Part shown: positions 31,601-39,970 of the stretch, in pieces | How the letters are laid out: every line of letters begins with the position of its first letter | How positions within the stretch are numbered: the stretch's first letter is position 1 | Assembly: GCA_014529385.2 (NCBI GenBank) | Contig: CM043958.1 | Span: 146,155,734 to 146,219,733, forward strand | Reading direction: 5' to 3' | Length of the DNA: 64,000 bases | Origin: Adiantum capillus-veneris | Lineage: Eukaryota; Streptophyta; Polypodiopsida; Polypodiales; Pteridaceae | Made by a program: the position numbers and the translations under genes | Notes under the pieces: generated by a model | Told to the model about the DNA's origin: nothing | Databases searched by the model: none | Seen by the model: only the letters and a program-made list of their open reading frames with translations

Positions 31601-33536
31601 GTCTCGAGGTGAAGAACCTGTGTAAGTCAGCCTTTTCCAGGTATCTGCTTATGTTCTCTGATCTGCTATAATCCACTAATTCTCGTGGGATCATAGGTAC
31701 ATCGACCGATTGCCCTTGAGGATCTCTGAAAGTCCCCTGGTAGATCTTTATTCCCTCTTTTTCTAGTACTGCTTCCTCCACCCAAGTCTTGGTTGGCTTG
31801 AGGGTTTCTGTTGGAATATCAAAAGGTTCTGCCTCTGCAAGAGCATCCTTGATGGTTGGTCTTTTTCTCTTATAGAGTTGATCTCCTATTAAAGCGTAAT
31901 CTCTAGCTTCTGTCTCTACAGATTTCTGACGAGCTTTTGACGTTCCTTCTGGGAAAGTTCTATTTGTGAGATATTCAACAATATACTGACTCCATTCTGG
32001 AGCGATCATTATCTGATATAATGTTGAATACTCGGCCGGCGGTTTTGATGAACATACAATACATACTGTGACATATTCATGTACGCTTTCTTTCATTCCT
32101 GGCCAATAGACTCCCAATTGTAACAAATTCCTATATGTGTTCCTTCTTGAACAATGAAATGCACATTCCTGAACATGTGCTTCGCACAGATATATATTAT
32201 ATTCCTCCGGATTGATGCATAGTCGTAAAACATGATCATTTCCCAATTGATACAACCTTCCTGCAATCAATTGAAGATTCTTGGATTGCTGAATAGCAAT
32301 ACGTTTCAGGTTGTATTCTCTTCTATCGAACTCTCCTCCATAGGTTAATAGGTCAACGACATTTTGAGACGACTTAGGTATCATTTCTATGTTGAACAGG
32401 TACGCGTCTGGCATGTCGTCATCTACTCCTATAGGGTTTTCTCCATTCGTCAATCGCGAAAGATGGTCAGCTCTAAGATGTGTTTTTCCTTTCTTTACTA
32501 CTACCGTGAAGTCGAATTCCAGTAAGATAATGAACCATCTCACTATTCTCCCGGTATTGCATGGTTTATTCACTAGGTAGAGCAAGGCTTGGTGATCCGT
32601 AAAAAACACAAACTTGTTGGCTAGAAGATAATGCCGAAATTTCTTCACAGCATAGATCATTCCTAATCCCTCTCGCTCTGTTGTGGTGTAATTCTTCTCT
32701 GCATGGTTGAGCTGTCGACTGGCGTAACAGATAGGAAAATCCATGTTTCCTTCTTCTGGCTGAGCCAGAATGCATCCTATTGCATATGCCGAAGCATCTA
32801 TGTGCACATGGAATATCTTCTCCCAATCTGGTGATTTCAAGACTGGAGCGGTAATGAGTGCCTCTTTCAATTTCTTGAATGATTCCTCACATTCCTCTGT
32901 CCATTCAAAGTTCACTATTAGCCTGTAAAGTGGTTGGCCTATTATAGCGTACATGTAAATGAATCGTCTATAATATCCACAATGTCCCATAAAGCTCTGT
33001 ACTTGTTTCGCATTGGTTGGTCTAGGCATATCCACTATAACTTTTATCTTCTCTAAATCCGTGGATATTCCGTTTTGTGAGGCAATATGTCCCAGAATTC
33101 TGCCCTGTCGGACCATAAACACACATTTCTCAGGATTGAGACAAATGCGATATGTCCTACATTTCTCAAATACTTTTCTTAGGTGTTCTAGATGCCCATC
33201 TCTCAGTAGAGAATGTACACATAAGTCATCCATGTATATTTCGAGAAACAGCCTTAAGTATTCTTTGAAAGCATGCGTCATCAGCCTCTGGAAGGTTGCG
33301 GGAGCATTGGTTAGACCAAAAGGCATAACCCGATAAGCATAAATTCTCCACTCCGTTGCAAAAGCTGTTTTATGTTGATCTTCCAATGCTATGGCTAGCT
33401 GGTTATATCCTGAAAAACCATCAAGAAAGGAGTATGTTGTTTTCCCTGATACACGCTCTAGAACATGATCAGTTATCGGCAGGGGATAATTGTCCCTGAT
33501 TGTTGCAGCATTCACTTTCTTTAAGTTGACACACAC
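28641..33536 (-). CDS. G1b pol, second part: RT, RNase H, integrase zinc finger, large accessory region
   Basis: It continues the same frame as the first pol part after a single TGA at 33537-33539, so it has no start codon of its own. Counting from 33536: RT to about residue 190, with motif A FLDGFSGY (about 37-44) and YMDD at 101-104. RNase H spans about 240-360 with HIDAS, TEREGLG, FTDHQAL and RADHLSRL. The integrase HHCC finger has H454, H461, C492 and C495. No DDE catalytic core follows. A second integrase lead-in (EWSQYIVEYLT to GDQLYKRKRP, about 514-560) is followed by about 1070 residues that are not integrase. These comprise a region with RFFTSR and ITPQLIADAL (about 612-820), a Lys/Glu-rich stretch (820-1110), a strong coiled coil (about 1110-1295) and a C-terminal domain rich in Trp, Pro and Tyr (about 1360-1631). 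The 612-820 region resembles unknown-function domains in proteins of plant Athila/Tat-like elements, from memory only. Confidence 0.88.
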   Translation of the reverse strand: MCVNLKKVNAATIRDNYPLPITDHVLERVSGKTTYSFLDGFSGYNQLAIALEDQHKTAFATEWRIYAYRVMPFGLTNAPATFQRLMTHAFKEYLRLFLEIYMDDLCVHSLLRDGHLEHLRKVFEKCRTYRICLNPEKCVFMVRQGRILGHIASQNGISTDLEKIKVIVDMPRPTNAKQVQSFMGHCGYYRRFIYMYAIIGQPLYRLIVNFEWTEECEESFKKLKEALITAPVLKSPDWEKIFHVHIDASAYAIGCILAQPEEGNMDFPICYASRQLNHAEKNYTTTEREGLGMIYAVKKFRHYLLANKFVFFTDHQALLYLVNKPCNTGRIVRWFIILLEFDFTVVVKKGKTHLRADHLSRLTNGENPIGVDDDMPDAYLFNIEMIPKSSQNVVDLLTYGGEFDRREYNLKRIAIQQSKNLQLIAGRLYQLGNDHVLRLCINPEEYNIYLCEAHVQECAFHCSRRNTYRNLLQLGVYWPGMKESVHEYVTVCIVCSSKPPAEYSTLYQIMIAPEWSQYIVEYLTNRTFPEGTSKARQKSVETEARDYALIGDQLYKRKRPTIKDALAEAEPFDIPTETLKPTKTWVEEAVLEKEGIKIYQGTFRDPQGQSVDVPMIPRELVDYSRSENISRYLEKADLHRFFTSRPSGVDTKRVYELATSIQKDGKATLTAMDGETVEVQITPQLIADALKLHNKGSSVRERREAIEVYGSKKQNTTYGDMADQRAATLCRLYNQFFHVCSKRPQKYTTPPHAIATTITWALKSNVPKEVNYAQYIHEQVIAMHNQKPKYIGGGEILTRIAYEAIGARDQGPQIPSQNEWLREADEEEEQQEVSKRVSTRAHRKLEIVSEPEEAVDEPLKKNAKKKADPKQTKSQKAARMERLVEQFRAERALKGDFKEMWVPDPSKVGTSSARPHVDQYDQYIRAYEESEAILEQQPVEPYTEEEVQLLKAEMQKDDKGKKKIDESTEPKETVRQATKGKAKVTEDNQPSFTVVPSPKKMEIIVEETTIEIETEIMEKPEAGTKEKKIDPVQQKKDDYEDLVAIGYSEEEALEAVYGISLRKQDDRKGTKEKTKGTMESEEKMDEPKPLEVVAQRAVKLTDEDEKDMHMVHELLSKIKERSRAKEVALETAKQKEAELQKKLENAMTESESHKASLYDAENERDGLILQLAEASREVTSSQEAKERIEDELEAAKDELIELRERVELQERTIMRLRTTPRASRAGTEQEGALVPALEEQVRSLQRELRLEQVQRLHMAEGSLAAEERLTSENQTLRTENEALRKQLQDLQEQQRRETETPQEEAGGAAIELPETGEATTIEDPAPVQEVASTSEISEEEEQRLQDQIEKSTEESAKAEMEWERRLLISIRLQGLDTKVLHEEWMQPSLPFPLMKFEVIKTKKRIEEEQYVALYEGDITKDEQSKKIVDSQPRWRKGWLNKYPAYLIYLVEAPKEIREDATFCPVPRVRSWKEHGRIAEKKPNWLNYPRMPGPKEGERIGKAYMVKTLTGTIKLFTGSPDLSCQLLKKICRTLLACIEVFAPDKATTSSLLSTADTVTDMMYDLSLQPSPKVLHLLYQRIMFLPSFHMQTFEEAFYTGFFTHESKIFGPTLTIGNLRYESHLQMLKTTGLY

Positions 33537-36284
33537 TCAGAGTTTTCCGTTCTTCTTAGGTACTACCACAATCGGAGATACCCAATCAGTGTGTTCAATC
33601 TCGTATATGAATTCAGCTTCCATTAGCTTATCTATCTCCTCTTTGATTCGCTTAGCAAACGTATCATTATATGTGTATGGTCTCTGTCTGCTAGGCTTTG
33701 CGTCTTGTTTCAGTGGGATTGTGTGTTGGCATATCGATGGGTCAACTCCCTTTAAGTCCTTATAAGACCATGCAAACACATCCCTATACTCTCTGAGAAG
33801 ACTTAAAAGTCTCTCTTCCTCGCCTGGAGACAAATCTGTGGCTATGTAGACCGGTCTAGGTGGCTCACCTGGAGCTGCTAAATCAACTTTTTTTGCATCC
33901 TCCGGTCCGTCATAAGATTCGTTCTCCTTCCTCTCTCGAATAGGTGGGGTTAATATCACCTTCCTATCCTCTATTGTGAATTTCCTATAGTGAGAGGGAA
34001 CTTCCATGTTTTCCTTGATTTTGGCGTTTTTGTCCTCTCCACTCTCAATTTCCGTCGTCCAAACATCCTTCAGAGTTTTCTTGAGCTCTCTGTACTTGTT
34101 TCTACGTTCTAACTTGGACTCTGTGTATTCTCTGTTGCGCTTGTTCTTTTCCGATTTTTCTGTTTCAGTTTTCGTTCCATTCTTTTGAACTTGATTTCTT
34201 GAGCCTCTTTTGTCTTTTCGTAAGCTCTTTTGATCACTGCCTCTCATTCTTTCAGAAATCTTATCCTTAACACAATCTTCAGCCTTTACTAGCATTAGGA
34301 ATTGATTTTTTCCTCTTATTCTAGGCATCGGATTGGTTCTAACCCCTTTTGTTTTTTTCTTTGCTCTACAGTGTTTCTGGCGTTGTTTTGTTTGGTTCGA
34401 AAAATCATAAAATCGGACATCCGTTATAGTTTCTTCGTTTCCGCTTGAATTGTCCGTTGACTCGTTGTCTGCTTCATTTTCCCACTCTGGATGATCGGGA
34501 ATGTCGTGAAACACCTCTTCTTCATCTTCCTTTTCCAGTGTATCGTTCTTTTCTGTTTCTTTTTTGAGCACAGTTCTCAACATGAAATACGGAACCACGT
34601 CGTACCCGTCCTTGTCGCAAAATTTCGTTGTGGGACCATCCGGAATTGCACAAACATCTAGGGTTGCTAGAATGTGTGTCCATTCTAATGGTTCAAACGT
34701 GTCCTCTGGAAAGGGTTCTCTTACATAAGTTTCGTCTTCGATAGCCCTTTCTAAAACACATTCTTCTCGTTTCAGACTTCCACATTTCGAAGCTCCACAC
34801 ATCCATAACTCCTTGGGTTTACCTAACCAAGCTGGAAATTCGGATCCCGCCAAAGTAGCTGAATCAAACTCCTCCACTGGTGTTCGGTTCACATCTTTGT
34901 AGCTATGGTCTTTCAGGTTCACCCGGGTAGTGGTTTCCATATTTCTCAAGTATATGTGATCGTAGCCCCAATCTTGGACCATTTTCAATTGTCTCATGAA
35001 TGGTCTTCCCAGTATGATATCATAGTTATTCTCCTTGCCAAAATCGACAATAGCAAAAGTATGTTCGTATTCAATGCCGCAAGAAGTCACTACAACTTTC
35101 TCTAATAACCCCATAGGTTTCTCCATGTGTCCATCTGCTAATTGGAGTTTCAACCTAGTCTTCCTTATTGCTGGTTTCCCCCATTTTTTCCAGATTTCTT
35201 TTGTAGCAATGGCTACCCCAGCTCCGCTGTCTAGTATTGCCATCGTCTTCACTCCTTGGAATTCAACTGGTAAGGTTGTATTCCCCTCTTCACCTTCGCA
35301 ATACTCTCCGACCTTGTTTAAGGGTACAGGCTTAGCGTTCTTTTGTGGCTTGCTCAGCTCCTCTATGCTCTCTTGCAATCTCGATGTTGGATCTTTTATC
35401 CCGAATTTCTCCAAGCATTTTCCTACAGTGGTCCACATATGTGGTCTTAGCCTCAAAAGCTCAGCTAGAGTGATAGTGCATGTCACTGGTGTTGACAAAA
35501 TCTCTATCAATCCTTGCGAGTCCATGACTTTTTCTGATGAGATTTTTCGTGAGGGAAGTGCTCTAATCTCGGATTTTGCTTCATACTCTCCTAAGTATGA
35601 AGGTAAGGTTTTCAGTGAATGAGGTTTGCTCTCCATTGTTCTAACAGAGCCCCCATCTCCCCAGTAAGATTGCAGATCCAAGTCCACTTGAGATCCTGCC
35701 TCAAATTCCACTATGGGAGGATTCCTGATGTCCTTTTCCCAATTTGTCTGATTAGCTTGGCAACTTAGCTCGTTTGCAAAGTTTGCCTCTCTCACTTGTT
35801 TCCAAAATTCATTGTAATCCTCATCTTTTCCGTAAATCCTCTGTATGACTGGATGAAAACTCTCTATCTCCTGATCGGTTGTGTTCAATACTATGCGGTC
35901 ATCCTTTTGTGTATTTTCAGGCTTTTGTGCACTAGGAGTCTTTTCAGCTACCCGTGAAACGATAGTCTCTTGCTGAATTGGGTTTTCCTTCCCACAATTC
36001 ATTGTTTCTTTTGGTGGTTCTAATAAGGCTTGTGCAGTCTCGATCATTCTCTGGCACATTTCAAGTCTCTGCTTTTCCAATTCCGCGTTTGGGTATGTCA
36101 TCCACCTCTGTTCTTGTGTTTGGTTGTTCTTTAACCTAGCTTCGTAAGCTCTCATCAGTGCGTCCAAGGTTCGTGTACCTTGTCTACTAGCACTGATCCC
36201 CCTGAGCTTAAGCTCGTTGTTTCTTTGATACTCTTTTGTTTCGTTCTTTCCGGGCTCATCTCTCGTTTCCCGTTTTGACTTCAA
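33537..36284 (-). CDS. G1b pol, first part: N-terminal region, protease, start of RT
   Basis: The frame opens just upstream of 36284 and overlaps the end of gag by about 29 bases in a different (+1) frame. No ATG marks the start, so frameshifting or re-initiation is needed. The retropepsin signature DSGAG is at about residue 351 (near 35230), with NNYDIILGRPFM near residue 420. The middle is a long charged linker rich in Lys, Glu and Arg (about 640-800). RT begins near residue 800 (FAWSYKDLKGVDPSICQHTIP, KPSRQRPYTYND). The frame ends after VVVPKKNGKL at TGA 33537-33539. The next residues continue the RT motif in the same frame, so this is a nonsense mutation, most simply a CGA to TGA transition. 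Apart from this the part looks intact. Confidence 0.88.
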   Translation of the reverse strand: MKSKRETRDEPGKNETKEYQRNNELKLRGISASRQGTRTLDALMRAYEARLKNNQTQEQRWMTYPNAELEKQRLEMCQRMIETAQALLEPPKETMNCGKENPIQQETIVSRVAEKTPSAQKPENTQKDDRIVLNTTDQEIESFHPVIQRIYGKDEDYNEFWKQVREANFANELSCQANQTNWEKDIRNPPIVEFEAGSQVDLDLQSYWGDGGSVRTMESKPHSLKTLPSYLGEYEAKSEIRALPSRKISSEKVMDSQGLIEILSTPVTCTITLAELLRLRPHMWTTVGKCLEKFGIKDPTSRLQESIEELSKPQKNAKPVPLNKVGEYCEGEEGNTTLPVEFQGVKTMAILDSGAGVAIATKEIWKKWGKPAIRKTRLKLQLADGHMEKPMGLLEKVVVTSCGIEYEHTFAIVDFGKENNYDIILGRPFMRQLKMVQDWGYDHIYLRNMETTTRVNLKDHSYKDVNRTPVEEFDSATLAGSEFPAWLGKPKELWMCGASKCGSLKREECVLERAIEDETYVREPFPEDTFEPLEWTHILATLDVCAIPDGPTTKFCDKDGYDVVPYFMLRTVLKKETEKNDTLEKEDEEEVFHDIPDHPEWENEADNESTDNSSGNEETITDVRFYDFSNQTKQRQKHCRAKKKTKGVRTNPMPRIRGKNQFLMLVKAEDCVKDKISERMRGSDQKSLRKDKRGSRNQVQKNGTKTETEKSEKNKRNREYTESKLERRNKYRELKKTLKDVWTTEIESGEDKNAKIKENMEVPSHYRKFTIEDRKVILTPPIRERKENESYDGPEDAKKVDLAAPGEPPRPVYIATDLSPGEEERLLSLLREYRDVFAWSYKDLKGVDPSICQHTIPLKQDAKPSRQRPYTYNDTFAKRIKEEIDKLMEAEFIYEIEHTDWVSPIVVVPKKNGKL

Positions 36285-39081
36285 GTTTTTCTAATCTAGC
36301 TTTAGTTTGCTTTAGTTCCTCAGCTAGAATAGCGTCTTCACGTTCTTTTCTCAACTTCATGCATGCTTTTCTAGCTTTCCATGTGTTTTTCTGACTCCAC
36401 GGTCCTTGACTAACCACTTCAGTCGCCAACTTTCCATTCTCAGGTTCTCTAGTGGTTTTCTTAGCTTGAGCTCTAGTAACAACTTGCGTTGGTATCAGAG
36501 TTTCATTTTCAGACCCACTGCTGGTAGGAATAGTTTCTAACATATTCAATGTCGTCTTTTGCACTTTGTTTGGATTCTTTGAACAATCCTCAATGAAGTG
36601 AGTAACCCCACACTCAGTGCAATAAGCGTTAATTCTAATGATTTCCGTATGTGGGCAAACATTCATCAGATGGTCACCTCCACACTTGTAACAGGGTCCT
36701 AGTGCTGGTCTTGGTCCCATTTGATTCGTCCTTTGTGGATAGGATGGTCTTTGTCCTGTTAACCCTCCATGAGCTATGAACATTAAGGTTCTTGCGTCCA
36801 AATTGTATCTCTCTTCATCAGAAGCACTTGTAATTGTTGGTATTCCAACATTCCCCATCATGCCCCATGGTTCTGGTTGTTTTGGTTCTTCTGGTGGGTA
36901 ATAAACTGTCGGAGACATGTGTGCACCCGATTCTTCATAATAGGTTTGAACAGGCACTAAGGCTTGTTCTTCGTGATTCTCTAAGGTTGGTGCATATCTA
37001 ATGCCCACTGGTCTTGCTCCTGGTAAAGGTGGTTGTTGTCCCAATACCGGTTGCGGTCTTTCTATCCCCATAGGTATAGGTACATTTCCCGTTGGGTATC
37101 GAGGTACTGGATGTATCTGAGGTGGTGCTAATTGAGTTGGAGGTGCATACTGGCGCTCCCTTACATACCCTTTGTTGTAATAACACTCCTCTGTTGGATG
37201 ATTTGTCCATTTTTGCTCAATCGCACACCATTTCAGGGGTTTTGGCAATGGTTTTTGGTATGGTGCCATCCTTTTTAGAGCATCTTCTACCATTTGCTCT
37301 ACGTTTGGCATGGTTGTTGTTTGAACATTCTTTTTAGTGGTAGTCTCGCTCGCTACGGAGGAGGAGCTACTGGATGCACAATCTGTATCCGCTGACACCT
37401 CTCCATAAACCGTACAGTTATCCACTAAGTACAATGCCTCTCTCGTTACTTGCTCGAAACTTGTACAAGCTTTCAAGTGCAAGTCCTTCTTGAGAGTGTC
37501 GTTCCTCAGTCCCTCAATAAAGAGAACAGATAGTCTGTCATCTTGTGGTCGTTCACGTACTGGACATCTCTCAATGTATTGTTTGAAGCGAAGTGAAGCT
37601 TCCTTCACTTTTTCGTGTTCTCTCTGTTTAAAAGCATATATTTGTGAGACCGTATTGTGCTTAATCCCTCGTTTTGAGAATTCCTCAGCAAACTCTCTTA
37701 GCAAATGGTCAATGTCATGGAATCCCCCAATGTTCATTGGTTGAAACCATGTCAATGCGGTACCTTCTAGAGTAAGACCAAATCCCTCGTATTGTGTATG
37801 GAAATCTGTTATCTGCTCAGCTCTTAAGACTTGTTTAAAGAGTGACACATGTGCATACGGATCTCCTGAACCACCATACTTCTTTTGCACACACTTGGCT
37901 ACTTGAGATGGTCTCATACGTCTATGATCTGCTACCAATCTCATTGCTCCTGTGTCCCGGCTAAAGCTTTCTCTAGCATCATGGACTTCATGGGTTACCC
38001 TTGTCGGTTCCCCCGCCCTGAATCTACTACTAGGAGGTAAATGCGATGGTTCCACTTCAAACCTTGGACCTGGCGTGGTATAGGTGGGGATTGGAACTGC
38101 ACTACCTCGATTCGTCTCCATTGACTCTCTGGAATGTAATGATCCCATTGGTCCGAGCTTCGAGTCCCAAGGTTGACTGAAAGAGTCAGCAACCTGAGTT
38201 CTTTGTCCTCCTGTTGTCATTGAGTTTTGCACTCCATTTGTTGGTGCTGGTCTATGTGAGCTAGAAGTAACATAATACTGATGTAGTGGTCCCCCAAAGT
38301 ATGTATATCCTTCTAATTCTTTCTTGCCCATTGTTGAGTATTGCCTGCCATACTTATCGTAAGCGGCAATTTTCACTTCCGATCCCTCTGTGTAGGTAAA
38401 GACATACAGTCTTTTTTGGTCTGTCAACTCTCTGGTGTAGGGTTCTTCACATCTATAATAGAGATCTTGCTCCCCATTATTATATTTGTACAGCCCCACA
38501 TAGATGTTATCAGTGTTGATCCTTATAGTTTCATTCTCTCTTCTTAACCTCGCATTAGGGAAGTTCATTATTGGTGCTTTCTCCTCGAGTTCTTCATCTA
38601 TTTTGGCTTTGGTGCCCATCAATCCCCACTTGTCCACAATGTTAGGGTTTAGGACTACCAAGTACATGGTACCCTCGTCATCGAGATATCTATCTCCGCT
38701 ATAGCTCACAGGCACTAAGTCCTTGAACTCACTAGGTCTATCTTCTATCTTTACACAATAGCGGTCCATTCCATCTTTGTAGATCTTGGCACCTTGCTCA
38801 TTGTCGTACTGGTATTTTATGAACAGTAGCTTCATTGTGGCGGAAGGGTTTGATGATCCTGCTGCCATATTTTCTCTGTTGTTCCTTTTCGAGTGTTCCA
38901 AGTTTTCAGTGAAAATCTCGTAAGATCTCTCCGAAGAAGTATCAGAGACACTTCCTTCAAAGATCGGCTCTAATGGTTGCACCCAACTTTGGTTTACACT
39001 TCCCTCGGTTGATATGACACTTGCTGGTTCCCCTTGTTTTGGTTGATTATTCCGGAGATTCCTGCCCGATCTCAAATTCAT
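36256..39081 (-). CDS. G1b gag polyprotein
   Basis: Start at the first in-frame ATG (39081, MNLRSGRN). The open frame extends further but only with TTG. The protein of about 940 residues is uninterrupted. The N-terminal third (FIKYQYDNEQGAKIYKDG, DRYLDDEGTMYLV, GPLHQYYV) is a well conserved domain I do not recognise. The capsid-type retrotransposon gag region is at about residues 390-580 (GFGLTLEGTALTWFQP, FKQYIERCP). A Pro/Gln-rich linker follows, then two nucleocapsid knuckles CYKCGGDHLMNVC and CTECGVTHFIEDC (both CX2CX3HX4C) near 800-840, and a Lys/Glu-rich helical tail. It is much larger than the usual Gypsy gag (about 300-500 residues). It forms the virus-like particle of this element. 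Confidence 0.92.
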   Translation of the reverse strand: MNLRSGRNLRNNQPKQGEPASVISTEGSVNQSWVQPLEPIFEGSVSDTSSERSYEIFTENLEHSKRNNRENMAAGSSNPSATMKLLFIKYQYDNEQGAKIYKDGMDRYCVKIEDRPSEFKDLVPVSYSGDRYLDDEGTMYLVVLNPNIVDKWGLMGTKAKIDEELEEKAPIMNFPNARLRRENETIRINTDNIYVGLYKYNNGEQDLYYRCEEPYTRELTDQKRLYVFTYTEGSEVKIAAYDKYGRQYSTMGKKELEGYTYFGGPLHQYYVTSSSHRPAPTNGVQNSMTTGGQRTQVADSFSQPWDSKLGPMGSLHSRESMETNRGSAVPIPTYTTPGPRFEVEPSHLPPSSRFRAGEPTRVTHEVHDARESFSRDTGAMRLVADHRRMRPSQVAKCVQKKYGGSGDPYAHVSLFKQVLRAEQITDFHTQYEGFGLTLEGTALTWFQPMNIGGFHDIDHLLREFAEEFSKRGIKHNTVSQIYAFKQREHEKVKEASLRFKQYIERCPVRERPQDDRLSVLFIEGLRNDTLKKDLHLKACTSFEQVTREALYLVDNCTVYGEVSADTDCASSSSSSVASETTTKKNVQTTTMPNVEQMVEDALKRMAPYQKPLPKPLKWCAIEQKWTNHPTEECYYNKGYVRERQYAPPTQLAPPQIHPVPRYPTGNVPIPMGIERPQPVLGQQPPLPGARPVGIRYAPTLENHEEQALVPVQTYYEESGAHMSPTVYYPPEEPKQPEPWGMMGNVGIPTITSASDEERYNLDARTLMFIAHGGLTGQRPSYPQRTNQMGPRPALGPCYKCGGDHLMNVCPHTEIIRINAYCTECGVTHFIEDCSKNPNKVQKTTLNMLETIPTSSGSENETLIPTQVVTRAQAKKTTREPENGKLATEVVSQGPWSQKNTWKARKACMKLRKEREDAILAEELKQTKARLEKLEVKTGNER

Positions 39082-39245
39082 CAATTCCCCTAAAGGACTG
39101 TAGCTTTTCCGTCTCGGCAATTTGTTTTCCCCAAGTTTTTGTGGTCAGAATTGATCCAAACTGACTGATACTTGGTCAATTGTTTAATCTTGTCAGTTGG
39201 ACAACTTCTGTTTCATCAAGTGAGAATTTTGTTGCAGTTATGCTG

Positions 39246-39277
39246 AAAAAGACATTATACGCGTATGATGTCTTTTT
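39246..39277. repeat. leader dyad 4 of G1b (32 bp, one mismatched pair)
   Basis: Centre 39261/39262. The core is ACATTATACGCGTATGATGT with A-rich and T-rich outer arms. It is 180 bp before the gag ATG. Confidence 0.95.
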
Positions 39278-39531
39278 TCACAGATTTTGACTATTTTGGT
39301 TATGCTCGCTCTCAATGGCCCCTTTATGCTCTGTTCACTCACAAAATTTAGTTTGAACTCTGTTTGAGCAAGCTATGGCTAGTTCAAGCTTTTCTTGGCA
39401 ATTTTCTGCTTTTGACTTGTTTTTTGGGTCAATTGTGATCAAAATGGGATGAAACTTGAAATATAACCTCTAGACAGCTATTACAATGGATCTGTGTTAG
39501 CAAAGTATCAAAATATGTCCAAAATTAGGTC

Positions 39532-39559
39532 AAAGACATCATACGCGTATGATGTCTTT
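39532..39559. repeat. leader dyad 3 of G1b (28 bp perfect)
   Basis: Centre 39545/39546. The core is ACATCATACGCGTATGATGT. Confidence 0.97.
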
Positions 39560-39655
39560 TTCATCAATTTGGGTCCAAACTTGATATTTATGCTTTCTAC
39601 AGTGTTTGTAACAATCTTGTCAGGTCAGATTTCAAAAATAAGCATTGGAAGTGCC

Positions 39656-39685
39656 AAAAGACATTATACGCGTATGATGTCTTTT
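39656..39685. repeat. leader dyad 2 of G1b (30 bp, one mismatched pair)
   Basis: Centre 39670/39671. The core is ACATTATACGCGTATGATGT; the same position in G1a has both arms changed and is perfect. Confidence 0.95.
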
Positions 39686-39946
39686 TTCACTGATTTTGAC
39701 TATTTTTGGTTTTAAGCCTTCTCCAGTGTTTATAATTGAGTTTCAAGTGTTTTTGTCAGGTTTGAATGTAAAAACAAGATCTGAATCCAAACTTTCCTAT
39801 TCTTTGCGTTTCTTGGACTCCGACTTGTCTTTTTGGGTTTCTTTGAGTGTTAATGTTCTTGTTTTAAGTTGATCTTAGGGTAAAACCCCCCTTCTAAACA
39901 CTCTGGCAATGTCAAATTTTCAATTTTAGTCTCTGTTTAGGTCCTA

Positions 39947-39970
39947 AGACATCATACGCGTATGATGTCT
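39947..39970. repeat. leader dyad 1 of G1b (24 bp perfect)
   Basis: Centre 39958/39959. The core is ACATCATACGCGTATGATGT; the first dyad after the PBS, 534 bp away. Confidence 0.97.

Noticed and set aside
28641-31860. Accessory region as a captured host gene or an envelope protein
   Set aside because: No recognisable host domain, no signal peptide and no clear membrane segment seen, so I left it as an accessory region of unknown function.
35035-35622. 195-residue plus-strand frame
   Set aside because: Lies antisense to the G1b protease region, which has clear motifs on the minus strand; no independent support.
39532-39559. Dyads as binding sites of plant CAMTA factors (CGCG core)
   Set aside because: The dyads at the same positions in copy D mostly lack CGCG, so a CGCG-binding factor would not explain the conserved layout. 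Not excluded for G1 itself.
39246-39970. Regularly spaced palindromic repeats as a CRISPR-like array
   Set aside because: Spacings are unequal (about 288, 125, 284), spacers are not short and uniform, and the context is a plant retrotransposon leader.
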